Made by a program: the position numbers and the translations under genes. The notes beneath the pieces were generated by a model that ran no database searches, was not told the origin of the DNA, and was given only the letters and a program-made list of their open reading frames with translations. DNA of 64,000 nucleotides from Bacillota bacterium (GTDB taxonomy: Bacteria > Bacillota > Clostridia > Lachnospirales > Lachnospiraceae). This document shows, piece after piece, positions 17,386 through 27,319 of this stretch; the first letter of the stretch is position 1, and every line of letters begins with the position of its first letter. The stretch spans positions 465,263-529,262 of the forward strand of contig JAEYLX010000032.1 in assembly GCA_023407575.1 (NCBI GenBank), given 5' to 3'.

Positions 17386-19067
17386 AAATTATTATACTTC
17401 AAGATATTTTATTTCTGTGTATTTTGGTAGGAGTTTCTATTCCATTAGGAATTTATATGAATAAAGTAATGAGTGGACATAAGGTATTCTTAACTCGTGT
17501 ACTGGCGCCTGTAGAAATTAGAATTTATAAGCTAATGGGTACTACGGTCAATGAGGAGATGAATGCGAAAAGATATACCCTTTCGGTAATCTTTTTTAGT
17601 TTCCTTGGTTTAGTGTTCCTATGGCTATTACAAATATTTCAAGGTTTTTTACCCTTTAATCCTGAAAATATTCAAGGAACCAGCTGGGACTTGGCGTTTA
17701 ATACTGCCGCAAGTTTTGTTTCCAATACGAATTGGCAGGCCTATTCAGGAGAAACAGGGTTGTCCTACCTAACCCAGTTCTTAGGGCTTACGGTTCAGAA
17801 TTTTGTATCAGCAGCAACCGGTGCTGCGGTGCTATTTGCACTCATTCGTGGGATAATAATAAGAGAAAAGAAGACGTTAGGGAACTTCTGGGTGGATTTG
17901 ACGAAGATAACGCTGTATGTACTTCTTCCATTGTCGTTAATTCTTGCACTGCTCCTGGTATCCCAGGGAGTGGTTCAATCCTTCTCCTCCTATACAGATA
18001 TAATTCAACTGGAAAGCGGTGCAGGAGCTACAGTTCCACTTGGACCCGCAGCAAGTCAGATTGCAATTAAACAACTGGGAACGAACGGTGGAGGTTTCTT
18101 TGGGGCTAATTCGGCTTTTCCTTTGGAAAATCCAACAGCCTTTTCTAATTTATTGCAGTTATTGTCCATCCTTTTAATTCCCGCTGCCTTATGTGTATCC
18201 TTTGGAAAAGCGGTAAAGGACGCAAAGCAAGGCAAGGCAATTTATATCGTCATGATGATTTTGTTCATAATATCGTTAGCTTCAGTAACCGCCAGTGAAC
18301 AGTATTTAGCACCAGACTATAAAGGCGTAATTCATAGTGCCAATATGGAAGGAAAGGAAGTTATTCACGGAATAGGAACCTCGTCCTTGTGGGCGACAGC
18401 TACTACAGCCGCCTCTAACGGTTCTGTTAATGCCATGCATGACAGCTTTACTCCTCTTGGTGGGTTGGTAATGATGTTTCTTATGCAGCTGGGTGAGATT
18501 GTCTTTGGCGGTATAGGCAGCGGCTTATATGGAATGTTGGCATTTGTCCTGCTTACCGTATTTATAGCGGGGTTAATGGTGGGCAGGACTCCAGAATATC
18601 TTGGCAAAAAGGTGGAACCTTTTGATATGAAAATGGTATGTTTGATTATTCTGGTACCTCCGTTAGTAACATTATTTGGTACAGCAGTTACAGTAATGGT
18701 GCCGGAAGCTGCCTCCTGGTTAACGAATTCCGGCGCTCATGGTTTCTCTGAAATCTTATATGCCTTTTCCTCCCTGGGGAACAACAATGGCAGTGCTTTT
18801 GCAGGTTATAAGGCTAATACGGTCTTTACCAATATAATAGGCGGAATTATTATGCTGTTGGCTCGCTTTATCCCCATGGTTGCAACTATCTATTTGGCTG
18901 GGAATATGGCTCATAAGAAGACGGTTGCTGAGAGTGAAGGAACCTTATCGACAAGTAATGTCATGTTTATTGGGCTTTTAATCGGAGTAATTTTAATCCT
19001 TGGGGCGCTAAGCTTTTTACCAGCACTCGCGCTTGGGCCAATTGCTGATTATGTGACAATGAGATAG
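17382..19067 (+). CDS. kdpA: Potassium-transporting ATPase subunit KdpA
   Basis: This 561-residue channel-like subunit binds and translocates K+ in the high-affinity KdpFABC pump. Family landmarks include FNTAASFVSNTNWQAYSGE and TNGGGFFGANSAFPLENP, two of the selectivity-filter loops, plus FSSLGNNNGSAFAGY in the last repeat. About ten hydrophobic spans are visible, as expected for the superfamily of K+ transporters. It overlaps kdpF by four bases and is followed 21 bases later by kdpB. The complex is normally induced by K+ limitation through KdpD/KdpE, both encoded downstream. Confidence 0.97.
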   Translation: MKIIILQDILFLCILVGVSIPLGIYMNKVMSGHKVFLTRVLAPVEIRIYKLMGTTVNEEMNAKRYTLSVIFFSFLGLVFLWLLQIFQGFLPFNPENIQGTSWDLAFNTAASFVSNTNWQAYSGETGLSYLTQFLGLTVQNFVSAATGAAVLFALIRGIIIREKKTLGNFWVDLTKITLYVLLPLSLILALLLVSQGVVQSFSSYTDIIQLESGAGATVPLGPAASQIAIKQLGTNGGGFFGANSAFPLENPTAFSNLLQLLSILLIPAALCVSFGKAVKDAKQGKAIYIVMMILFIISLASVTASEQYLAPDYKGVIHSANMEGKEVIHGIGTSSLWATATTAASNGSVNAMHDSFTPLGGLVMMFLMQLGEIVFGGIGSGLYGMLAFVLLTVFIAGLMVGRTPEYLGKKVEPFDMKMVCLIILVPPLVTLFGTAVTVMVPEAASWLTNSGAHGFSEILYAFSSLGNNNGSAFAGYKANTVFTNIIGGIIMLLARFIPMVATIYLAGNMAHKKTVAESEGTLSTSNVMFIGLLIGVILILGALSFLPALALGPIADYVTMR

Positions 19068-19088
19068 ATAGGCGGAATGGAGATAATT

Positions 19089-21143
19089 ATGGAGAATAAT
19101 ACAAAAAATAAAGTATTTAAGGATGCACTTATACAATCCCTTATAAAGCTTGATCCACGGATCCAAGTAAAAAATCCCGTTATGCTGGTGGTGTACATTG
19201 GTGCTATTATGACTACCTGCCTTTACTTTCTTTCTTTTACCGGGATGAAGGATGAGAAAAGTGGATATATTTTAGCAATCTCACTCGTCTTGTGGTTTAC
19301 GGTTCTTTTTGCAAATTTTGCAGAAGCAATTGCTCAAGGGCGGGGACGTGCTCAAGCCAACACCTTGAGAAAGGCTCGTAAGGATGTAATGGCAAGAAAA
19401 CTCAAATCAGTTTATAATTATGAAGAGTATAGTGAAGTTCTTTCTGCAGATTTAAGAAGAGGGGACATTGTATATGTAAGAGCCGGTGAGCAAATACCCA
19501 TGGACGGCGAAGTAATTGAAGGGGCGGCCTCGGTGGATGAAAGCGCAATTACAGGTGAATCTGCTCCGGTTATTCGCGAATCCGGTGGTGACCGTAGTGC
19601 GGTGACAGGCGGTACTGTGCTGGTATCAGACTGGCTGGTAATAAAGGTAACAGCGGAAGCAGGGGAAAGCTTTCTTGATAAAATGATATCAATGGTAGAA
19701 GGTGCAGCCAGAAAAAAGACCCCTAATGAAATTGCCCTGCAAATCTTACTGGTAACCTTTACAATAATATTTCTTGTAGTTACCGGAACCTTACTTCCTT
19801 TTTCTGATTTTGCAAGCCAACAGGCAGGTGCTGGTGCAGCCATCTCAATAACCAATGTAATTGCACTTCTTGTATGTCTGGCACCCACTACCATAGGAGC
19901 ATTGCTATCTTCCATTGGTATCGCGGGTATGAGCCGATTAAATCAGGCGAATGTCCTGGCAATGAGCGGGCGGGCAATTGAGGCTGCAGGGGATGTAGAT
20001 GTATTATTACTGGATAAGACTGGAACAATTACCCTGGGTAATCGTCAGGCAAGTGAGTTTCTTCCAGTTAGTGGTGTGTCGGAACAGGAATTGGCAGATG
20101 CAGCACAACTGTCCTCTCTTGCAGATGAAACAGCGGAAGGCAGGAGTATCGTAATTTTAGCGAAAGAAAAATTTGGCTTTCGAGGCAGAGAGCTTTCCAA
20201 GTTAAATGCAACCTTTGTGGAGTTTACTGCTAAGACCAGAATGAGTGGTATCGATTTTCAAGGGGAAGCCATAAGAAAAGGTGCAGCAGAGGCGATAAAA
20301 GCTTATGTGCTAGAAAAAGGCGGTGCTTATCCCCCAGAGTGCGAACAGATTGTAAAACAGATTGCGGGCCTTGGTGGTACTCCTTTAGTAGTAGCGAAAA
20401 ATAGCAGAGTACTTGGTGTGGTCTATCTAAAGGATATCGTTAAGAATGGAGTTAAAGAACGGTTTGAAGATTTACGCAAAATGGGTATTAAGACGATTAT
20501 GATAACAGGTGACAATCCTATGACAGCTGCTGCCATCGCTGCAGAGGCAGGAGTGGATGACTTTTTGGCAGAGGCGACACCGGAAGCAAAACTGGAACTG
20601 ATCAGAGATTATCAAGCGAAGGGACATTTAGTCGCAATGACTGGTGACGGCACCAATGATGCTCCAGCATTGGCACAGGCGGATGTTGCTGTGGCAATGA
20701 ACACAGGTACACAGGCTGCAAAAGAAGCGGGCAATATGGTAGACCTGGATTCCAGCCCAACGAAGCTAATTGATATTGTTCGAATTGGAAAACAGCTGCT
20801 CATGACCAGAGGAGCCCTTACAACCTTCAGTGTGGCAAATGATGTGGCTAAGTATTTTGCCATTATTCCCGTGTTATTCTTTGGCATCTACCCAGGACTT
20901 GGAATATTGAATTTTATGGGGTTAACCAGTACGAAAACAGCAATTTTATCAGCAATTATTTATAATGCACTCATTATTATTGCTTTAATCCCTTTGGCCC
21001 TTCGAGGAGTCAAGTACCGTGAACTGCCAGCGGGACAATTGCTCAAAAGGAATATGTTGATTTATGGTCTGGGTGGAATTGTTGCACCCTTTATTGCAAT
21101 CAAACTAATTGATATGTTACTGACTGTCTGTGGAATTGTGTAG
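19089..21143 (+). CDS. kdpB: Potassium-transporting ATPase subunit KdpB (P-type ATPase)
   Basis: This 684-residue P-type ATPase hydrolyses ATP to drive K+ uptake through KdpA. Asp309 in LLLDKTGTITLG is the phosphorylated residue; AITGESAPVIRESGGD carries the TGES dephosphorylation motif and MTGDGTNDAPALAQADVAVA the hinge. ATG 19089 has TGGAGA six bases upstream; the in-frame ATG 19077 is less well placed. Length matches the family (about 680). It is the second large gene of kdpFABC. Confidence 0.97.
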   Translation: MENNTKNKVFKDALIQSLIKLDPRIQVKNPVMLVVYIGAIMTTCLYFLSFTGMKDEKSGYILAISLVLWFTVLFANFAEAIAQGRGRAQANTLRKARKDVMARKLKSVYNYEEYSEVLSADLRRGDIVYVRAGEQIPMDGEVIEGAASVDESAITGESAPVIRESGGDRSAVTGGTVLVSDWLVIKVTAEAGESFLDKMISMVEGAARKKTPNEIALQILLVTFTIIFLVVTGTLLPFSDFASQQAGAGAAISITNVIALLVCLAPTTIGALLSSIGIAGMSRLNQANVLAMSGRAIEAAGDVDVLLLDKTGTITLGNRQASEFLPVSGVSEQELADAAQLSSLADETAEGRSIVILAKEKFGFRGRELSKLNATFVEFTAKTRMSGIDFQGEAIRKGAAEAIKAYVLEKGGAYPPECEQIVKQIAGLGGTPLVVAKNSRVLGVVYLKDIVKNGVKERFEDLRKMGIKTIMITGDNPMTAAAIAAEAGVDDFLAEATPEAKLELIRDYQAKGHLVAMTGDGTNDAPALAQADVAVAMNTGTQAAKEAGNMVDLDSSPTKLIDIVRIGKQLLMTRGALTTFSVANDVAKYFAIIPVLFFGIYPGLGILNFMGLTSTKTAILSAIIYNALIIIALIPLALRGVKYRELPAGQLLKRNMLIYGLGGIVAPFIAIKLIDMLLTVCGIV

Positions 21144-21174
21144 CTGATATATTAGTACCAACAGGGAGGAATTT

Positions 21175-21732
21175 ATGATAAAAATTTTAAAACCAGCACT
21201 TATATTATTTGGAATAATGACATTATTGTGTGGAGTATTTTATACGGCAGCAGTCACTGGTGTTGCACAACTTCTATTGCCAAATCAAGCAAATGGAAGT
21301 ATTATAACCGCAAGGACAGAGGCAGGAACTGAAGAGGCTTACGGGTCTGCTCTCCTTGGTCAGGTATTTACTGAGTCAGAATATTTGATTGGAAGACCGC
21401 TTGGTACGACAAATCTTTCACCTGTAAGCACGGAACAAAAGGAACTGGTTCAAGAGAGAGTCGATTGGTGGCATGCCTTCGATTATACGAATTCAATAGA
21501 GATTCCATTGGATTTAGTCACTGCTTCAGGAAGCGGAGTAGACCCTAATATTTCTCCGGAAGCAGCGGAGTATCAGGTGAAACGTATTGCAAAAGAGAGA
21601 AATATAAGTGAAACAAGGGTAAGAGAAGTTATAAAAGAGTATACAACCGGACGATTTCTTGGTTTTTGGGGTGAACCGGTGGTTAATGTATTAAAGGTTA
21701 ATCTGACCTTAGATGGTCTAGTGATAAAATGA
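21175..21732 (+). CDS. kdpC: Potassium-transporting ATPase subunit KdpC
   Basis: This 185-residue accessory subunit has one N-terminal membrane span (about residues 8-30) and an extracytoplasmic domain containing SEYLIGRPLGTTNLSP and DLVTASGSGVDPNISPEAAEYQ, both strongly conserved in KdpC. It stabilises the complex and raises the ATP affinity of KdpB. The site AGGGAGGAA lies directly before the ATG, 31 bases after kdpB. Confidence 0.96.
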   Translation: MIKILKPALILFGIMTLLCGVFYTAAVTGVAQLLLPNQANGSIITARTEAGTEEAYGSALLGQVFTESEYLIGRPLGTTNLSPVSTEQKELVQERVDWWHAFDYTNSIEIPLDLVTASGSGVDPNISPEAAEYQVKRIAKERNISETRVREVIKEYTTGRFLGFWGEPVVNVLKVNLTLDGLVIK

Positions 21733-21797
21733 TGATAGATTACCAAGGAGCGTAGCAAATCGATATCCATAAATGCGGAAATAAGGTGGTGTACATT

Positions 21798-24494
21798 ATG
21801 AATCAGTTTGAGCAGCGACCCAATCCAGATACAATACTGGGAGAAATCAAGGCACAGCGTACAATTAGCATTGGTAAATTAAAAATATTTTTTGGGTATG
21901 CGGCAGGTGTAGGTAAAACTTATGCTATGCTGGACGAAGCACAGGAACAACTACACTCTGGCAGAGATGTGTTAGTAGGTTATGTGGAACCTCATACCAG
22001 GCCGGAGACCATGCAGCTGATGCAGGGCTTACCAATGTTGCCGTCAAAGACAATATATTATCGGAATATCGAACTTAAGGAATTTGATTTAGAGGAAGCT
22101 TTGAGGCGCAGACCAGAGATTATTCTTGTGGATGAACTGGCACATACCAATGCCGAAGGTGTAAGGAATAGAAAACGCTATCAGGATATTGAGGAATTAC
22201 TGAATGCGGGTATTGATGTATATACAACGGTAAATGTTCAGCATATGGAAAGCCTGAATGATGTGATAGAAAATATTACGAAGATTAAAGTTAAGGAGAC
22301 GGTACCTGATTATATCTTTGAGCGTGCTGATAAAATCAAGTTGATTGACCTTGAGCCGGATGAGTTGCTAAGGCGTCTGGAAGGAGGTAAAATATATAAA
22401 CAGGAGCGTGCGGAAACAGCGGTTCATAATTTTTTTACCCGTGAAAATTTAACATTACTTCGTGAAATAGCAATGCGTAAGGCTGCGGACAGAATAAGTT
22501 ATGATAATCAGAATGAGAGACATCTTTCTGAAAAAATGGCAAATACGAAAATGCTGGTCTGCATTTCACCTTCACCTTCCTCGGCCAGATGTATCCGGTG
22601 GACTGCAAGGGCTGCGAATGCCTTTCATGCACATTGGATGGCTCTTTATGTAGAGAGAACCGAGAACGACCATCTTACCATAGAGCAGCAGAAAATAATT
22701 CGTGAGAATATGGATTTAGCTGAGAAGTTAGGAGCGGAAATCGTTACGGTTACCGGTGATGACATTGCAATATCAGTATCAGAGTATGCAAAGCAAACAG
22801 GCATTACTAATATTGTAGTTGGAAAGAGTCAAAACAGAAAGACTCTAAAAAGTTTATTTGAAACAGATTTTGAGGATAGATTGATTGCAAATGTACCAAG
22901 CATTGAAGTGCATATCATTCCTGATAACAAGGTTAGCCGTGATTATAAAAAACCTCGAAAAGCAATACAGAGGAAAGGAATTAATTTCTCCTGGAGTGAT
23001 TTTGCTAAAATGACGGTGTTACTTGGGGCAGTCACCTTGTTTACCTTGGTACTTAGAAGACTGAATATTGGGAATCAAAATATTATTATGGCGTATATTC
23101 TTGGAGTTTTGGTGATCTCCAGAGTTACCGGAGGACATATCTACGGTATTATTGCCTCGATATTTAGTGTCCTGATCTTTAATTATTTCTTTGTGGAACC
23201 GTACTATACCTTTAATGCAATACAAGTTGGCTATCCTGTTACTTTCCTGTTCATGCTTTTAGCTGCAATTTTCACAAGTACTTTAACCGTAAGAATTAAG
23301 ACTCAAGCGAAGTTAGCAGTTCAAAGAGAAAGGCGGACTAAGGTATTATATGAAATTAATAAGAAATTACTTGCAACCCGGGGACTTGAGAATATAGTAG
23401 AGCTTACAAATGATTATATAGGGAACCTATTCCAGCGATCAGTTATTTTCTTTGCTGCTGACCCAGAGCAGGGCGAGGAGGGCAGCGTTATTCAAGCGGA
23501 AAATGATGTAGCTGCAGAGTTTTTAAATTCTGCGGATGAGAAAGCTGTGGCACACTGGGTTTTCCTTAATCAAAAGCGAGCAGGTGCTGGAACTGATACA
23601 CTGATGGGTGCCGGGGCATTCTATATGCCTGTACTTTCCCAGGGCAGAACACTTGCGGTAATCGGTGTTTCCCGATCCAAAGGAGTATTGGACCATAACA
23701 CCAGATTATTTTTACGAATGATTGCTTCCTTGGTAGCGATGGCTCTGGAGAGACAGCATTTGTCTGATGAGCAGAGAGAAATTATTGTTGAGGCAGAGAA
23801 AGAAAAGATGAGGAGTAATCTTTTACGCGCTATCGCGCATGATCTTCGAACTCCACTCGCCGGAATCTTAGGTGCTAGTTCTGCAATCCGTGAAAATAAG
23901 AGCAATCTTGATGAGGCTACACGGGAAAAACTAAATACGGACATTCAAGAGGAGGCCCAATGGCTCATTCGAATGGTTGAGAATCTGTTATCAGTAACCA
24001 GAATTAAGGAAAGTGCCTCAAAGGTTACAAAAAGTCCGGAGGCAGCTGAGGAAGTTATTGCAGAAGCAGTAAGCCGCATTAAAAATAGATTTCCCCAGCA
24101 TACTATTTTGGTTAAGGTTCCGGAGGATTTATTAGAGGTTGCAATGGATGGAACACTAATTGTTCAGGTCTTAATTAATCTATTGGAGAATGCAATCAAG
24201 CATTCACCAACGGATGAACCGGTAGAAGTTGTCTTAAAAAAATTCGGTACAGACGCTGTCTTTGAAGTAATCGATCATGGAAAGGGAATTGCGGAAGAGG
24301 ATTTCCCATATCTTTTTACCAGTTATGTTCCCAACGGAAACAAAAGTGCGGACTCCTCTAGAGGTATGGGGATTGGTTTATCAATATGTATGACAATTAT
24401 AAAGGCACATAATGGAACAATGGAAGCGAGTAATCGAAAAGAGGGCGGTGCACTCTTTCAATTCTCCTTACCAATCGAAGGGAGTGAGGCATAA
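21798..24494 (+). CDS. kdpD: Sensor histidine kinase KdpD
   Basis: This 898-residue kinase has the full KdpD order: an N-terminal KdpD domain with the Walker-like GYAAGVGKT at residues 33-41, a universal-stress-protein-like domain, four membrane spans (about 395-500, DUF4118), a GAF-like stretch, and HisKA/HATPase with phospho-His681 in AIAHDLRTPLAGILG and the G-box RGMGIGLSIC. It senses K+ limitation and ionic stress and phosphorylates KdpE. ATG 21798 has AAGGTGG eight bases upstream. The kdpE start overlaps its stop by one base (TAATG). Many clostridia carry only the short KdpD, so a complete kinase is notable. Confidence 0.96.
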   Translation: MNQFEQRPNPDTILGEIKAQRTISIGKLKIFFGYAAGVGKTYAMLDEAQEQLHSGRDVLVGYVEPHTRPETMQLMQGLPMLPSKTIYYRNIELKEFDLEEALRRRPEIILVDELAHTNAEGVRNRKRYQDIEELLNAGIDVYTTVNVQHMESLNDVIENITKIKVKETVPDYIFERADKIKLIDLEPDELLRRLEGGKIYKQERAETAVHNFFTRENLTLLREIAMRKAADRISYDNQNERHLSEKMANTKMLVCISPSPSSARCIRWTARAANAFHAHWMALYVERTENDHLTIEQQKIIRENMDLAEKLGAEIVTVTGDDIAISVSEYAKQTGITNIVVGKSQNRKTLKSLFETDFEDRLIANVPSIEVHIIPDNKVSRDYKKPRKAIQRKGINFSWSDFAKMTVLLGAVTLFTLVLRRLNIGNQNIIMAYILGVLVISRVTGGHIYGIIASIFSVLIFNYFFVEPYYTFNAIQVGYPVTFLFMLLAAIFTSTLTVRIKTQAKLAVQRERRTKVLYEINKKLLATRGLENIVELTNDYIGNLFQRSVIFFAADPEQGEEGSVIQAENDVAAEFLNSADEKAVAHWVFLNQKRAGAGTDTLMGAGAFYMPVLSQGRTLAVIGVSRSKGVLDHNTRLFLRMIASLVAMALERQHLSDEQREIIVEAEKEKMRSNLLRAIAHDLRTPLAGILGASSAIRENKSNLDEATREKLNTDIQEEAQWLIRMVENLLSVTRIKESASKVTKSPEAAEEVIAEAVSRIKNRFPQHTILVKVPEDLLEVAMDGTLIVQVLINLLENAIKHSPTDEPVEVVLKKFGTDAVFEVIDHGKGIAEEDFPYLFTSYVPNGNKSADSSRGMGIGLSICMTIIKAHNGTMEASNRKEGGALFQFSLPIEGSEA

Positions 24495-25198
24495 TGGAAC
24501 TAAAACCAATGGTACTGGTTATCGAAGATGAAAATGCCATTAGTAATTTTATAACAGCAATTTTAAATTTAAATGGATATCAAGTTATGAAATCAACTAC
24601 GGGTAAGGAAGGTCTTTCCATGGTTGCAGCTTATTCCCCTGACCTAATTCTTTTAGATATGGGGTTACCGGATATCGACGGTATGGAAATCTTAAGAAGC
24701 ATACGGGAGTGGTCAAAAATACCAGTCGTAATCGTATCGGCAAGGGGACATGAGCGAGAGAAAGTTGCAGCGCTTGATTTAGGTGCTGATGATTATATTG
24801 TCAAGCCCTTTGGAACCTCGGAACTTCTTGCAAGAATACGCACCGCATTACGTCACAGTCCTCAAAGTCTAGGGATTGAAGCAAATGGTAGTGATAAGTT
24901 TAATGTAGGTGAATTGGAGGTCGACTATCGCAAAAGATTAGTACAGCTGCAGGGAAAAGTAGTGCATTTAACTCCGGTGGAATATAAAATATTGGCGCTG
25001 TTAGCAAAGAATACTGGCAAGGTGCTGACGCATGATTTCATTAAGCGAGAGATATGGGGATTATATGCTGGTGATAGTCACACTTTGCGGGTTAATATGG
25101 CTAATATTCGAAGAAAGATAGAAGTTAATCCGGGAGAACCACAATATATAATTACAGAGATGGGAGTGGGTTATCGGATGGTGGAGGAATTATTATAG
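24494..25198 (+). CDS. kdpE: Response regulator KdpE
   Basis: This 234-residue OmpR-family regulator has a receiver domain with phospho-acceptor Asp55 in DLILLDMGLPDIDG, the conserved Lys in DYIVKPFGTSELLAR, and a C-terminal winged helix with LTPVEYKILALLAKNTGKV and the terminal YIITEMGVGYRM. It activates kdpFABC transcription. It is translationally coupled to kdpD. No terminator is evident before the promoter at 25205, so some read-through into the ABC operon is possible. Confidence 0.95.
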   Translation: MELKPMVLVIEDENAISNFITAILNLNGYQVMKSTTGKEGLSMVAAYSPDLILLDMGLPDIDGMEILRSIREWSKIPVVIVSARGHEREKVAALDLGADDYIVKPFGTSELLARIRTALRHSPQSLGIEANGSDKFNVGELEVDYRKRLVQLQGKVVHLTPVEYKILALLAKNTGKVLTHDFIKREIWGLYAGDSHTLRVNMANIRRKIEVNPGEPQYIITEMGVGYRMVEELL

Positions 25199-25204
25199 TA
25201 ATTA

Positions 25205-25233
25205 TTGACAAACCATAGATATGGGACTATAAT
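25205..25233 (+). promoter_or_regulatory. Perfect consensus sigma-A promoter
   Basis: TTGACA at 25205-25210 and TATAAT at 25228-25233 are separated by exactly 17 bases. It starts 7 bases after kdpE and drives the ABC-2 operon, leaving a leader of about 125 bases that contains a small GTACC/GGTAC inverted repeat near 25293-25311. A promoter this strong suggests high basal expression unless the leader is regulated. Confidence 0.7.
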
Positions 25234-25364
25234 TATTAATCCTTACAAATAAATATTAACCACGGGTTTTCTTGGCAAAATCCAAGGAAAAAAGTGTACC
25301 TTTCATGGTACGCCGTCGCTTGGCAAGATATTTGAAAAAATATTACTACCAGGAGGAAATTCAT

Positions 25365-26339
25365 ATGATTGAGGTCAAACACCTCTCTAAGACGTTTCGC
25401 GTCAATCGGCGTAATGCCGGATTTTCTGAAGCGTTCAAAGCTCTGTTTCACAGGGAATTTGAATGCATCAAAGCACTCGACGACATTTCATTTCAGATTA
25501 TGGATGGTGAGATGGTTGGGTATATCGGTCCAAACGGTGCGGGCAAGAGCAGTACAATTAAAGTACTAAGCGGAATCCTTACACCGGATCAAGGAAGCTG
25601 CATCATCAATGGAAGAATTCCATGGAAGGAACGTACCGCTCATGTAGGTGAGATTGGAGTTGTATTCGGACAACGTTCCCAGCTATGGTGGGATGTTCCC
25701 GTTATTGATTCCTTTGAGCTTCTTCGTGATATCTATCGTATTCCAATTCAGCTTTACAACAACAATCTGGAGGAGTTAGTAACGTTACTTCATCTGGAAC
25801 AAATTATTCGAACGCCGGCAAGACAACTCTCGCTGGGACAGCGAATGCGCTGTGAAATTGCAGCATCACTCCTACACAGTCCTAAAATTTTATTTCTGGA
25901 TGAGCCAACCATCGGGTTGGATGCTATCTCCAAAATAGCGGTCAGAGATTTTATACTGGAACGAAATCGCACACATAAGACTACAGTTATTTTGACTACC
26001 CATGATATGCAGGATATTGAAACCTTAACGAAACGAATTATTTTAATCGGAAAAGGCAACATCCTTATGGATGGTAATCTTGAAGATATTAAGAAACAAT
26101 TTTCAAGAAATAAAAGACTTACAGTAGAATATATGGGTGAGCTGGTGGATACCTGTGAAGGAATGTCAATTATTTCATCAAGCAGTGGACTGACTACCTT
26201 TGATATTGATTTAAATCAAATCTCTGTCTCCGAGGCAATTCATTGTATCTCAAAACAGGTGGAAGTTGCTGATATCTCCGTTGAGGGAGCGGCAATTGAT
26301 GAAGTTGTTGCAAAACTTTATCAACAATATCAGATATAA
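25365..26339 (+). CDS. ABC-2 type exporter, ATP-binding protein
   Basis: This 324-residue ATPase has Walker A GPNGAGKSSTIK, the signature LSLGQRMRCEIAASLL (a variant of LSGGQ), Walker B ILFLDEPTIGLD and LTTHDMQDIE. The early insertion VNRRNAGFSEAFKALFHREF before the core is typical of the ATPases paired with DUF990-type ABC-2 permeases. ATG 25365 has AGGAGG eight bases upstream. The frame is open a further 31 codons to 25272, but that part is basic, lacks a ribosome site and lies in the leader. Two matching permease genes follow. The cargo of this exporter family is largely undefined. Confidence 0.9.
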   Translation: MIEVKHLSKTFRVNRRNAGFSEAFKALFHREFECIKALDDISFQIMDGEMVGYIGPNGAGKSSTIKVLSGILTPDQGSCIINGRIPWKERTAHVGEIGVVFGQRSQLWWDVPVIDSFELLRDIYRIPIQLYNNNLEELVTLLHLEQIIRTPARQLSLGQRMRCEIAASLLHSPKILFLDEPTIGLDAISKIAVRDFILERNRTHKTTVILTTHDMQDIETLTKRIILIGKGNILMDGNLEDIKKQFSRNKRLTVEYMGELVDTCEGMSIISSSSGLTTFDIDLNQISVSEAIHCISKQVEVADISVEGAAIDEVVAKLYQQYQI

Positions 26340-26390
26340 TTTGCTTCTTTGAAAAAAGAGGTTATTTTTTGTGAGCAATTTTATCGAGAA

Positions 26391-26424
26391 GTTCAGCTAC
26401 GTAAAATCTAGCTTATAGCTGAAC
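26391..26424. repeat. Small inverted repeat in the ABC-2 operon
   Basis: GTTCAGCT at 26391-26398 and AGCTGAAC at 26417-26424 form a perfect 8-bp stem with an 18-base loop, in the 141-base gap between the ATPase and first permease. There is no T-tract after it. It may be a processing or stability hairpin. Confidence 0.3.
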
Positions 26425-26480
26425 TGTTACAATCGAATTATAAAGGCTTATTAACACTTACCTAAAAGGAGAAATGTGAC

Positions 26481-27311
26481 ATGAGCATAGAAAAGGTTAT
26501 TCATAAGTATCAAAAGTACTTATCATTTTTTCGTATGCGTTTTATTGCGGGATTGCAATATAGGGCAGCAGCATTGGCGGGAATCGCGACTCAATTTATG
26601 TGGGGAGCACTGCAGCTACTTATGTTCCGAGCATTTTATGAGGTGAATCCAGATGCTTTTCCAATGAGCAGAGAGGCTTTGGCTTCTTATATCTGGCTTC
26701 AGCAGGCATTACTTGCTTTATTCATGGCATGGTTTTATGAGAATGAAATCTTTCAAAGTATTATTGATGGCGGGGTGTCCTATGAGTTATGCAGACCGGC
26801 AGATATCTATGACCTATGGTTCGTACGGAGTATGGCGAATAGAATTTCGAAAGCAGTGCTTCGATGCTTGCCCATCTTAGTTGTAGCAGCGTTCTTACCT
26901 AAGCCGTATCATATGGCGCTTCCGGTATCAACGATAGCTGGTTTATGGTTTGTAATCACAGGAATACTAGCTTTTTTAAATGTTGTAGCTTTCTGTATGT
27001 TGGTCTATATATCAACTTTTTATACTTATTCGGCAACCGGTGTAAGACTAATATCTGTATCTATTGTAGAGTTTTTTGCTGGTGCAGTTGTACCTCTTCC
27101 CTTCTTACCGGAGGGTGTAAGAAAAGTGGTAGAACTACTTCCGTTTGCTTCTATGCAAAATGTACCGCTTCGAATCTATTCGGGAGACATTTCGGGTATA
27201 GAAGTGTACCAAAAGGCTGGGATACAGGTTTTCTGGATTGTTGTGTTAGTATGGATTGGCAAGAAAATAACAGCTTCTGCTTTAAAAAGAATCGTCGTAC
27301 AGGGAGGCTAA
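26481..27311 (+). CDS. ABC-2 family exporter permease, first subunit
   Basis: The 276-residue protein has about six membrane segments and the family pattern of ABC-2 permeases of the DUF990 kind, with a conserved SYIWLQQALLALFMAWFYEN segment followed by IIDGGVSYELCRPADIYDLW. It has AAAGGAG upstream of ATG 26481. It pairs with the second permease eight bases downstream to form a heterodimeric channel powered by the ATPase encoded before it. The substrate is unknown; drugs, lipids or peptides are all possible. Confidence 0.85.
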   Translation: MSIEKVIHKYQKYLSFFRMRFIAGLQYRAAALAGIATQFMWGALQLLMFRAFYEVNPDAFPMSREALASYIWLQQALLALFMAWFYENEIFQSIIDGGVSYELCRPADIYDLWFVRSMANRISKAVLRCLPILVVAAFLPKPYHMALPVSTIAGLWFVITGILAFLNVVAFCMLVYISTFYTYSATGVRLISVSIVEFFAGAVVPLPFLPEGVRKVVELLPFASMQNVPLRIYSGDISGIEVYQKAGIQVFWIVVLVWIGKKITASALKRIVVQGG

Positions 27312-27319
27312 GGGGAATA

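Noticed and set aside
19418..19915. A 165-residue leftward open frame
   Set aside because: It lies entirely antisense within kdpB, is Ser/Thr-rich in a way that mirrors the codon use of kdpB, and has no ribosome site.
25272..25364. An N-terminal extension of the ABC-2 ATPase by 31 residues
   Set aside because: The stretch lies in the leader behind a strong promoter, has no ribosome site, and a perfect AGGAGG stands before ATG 25365.
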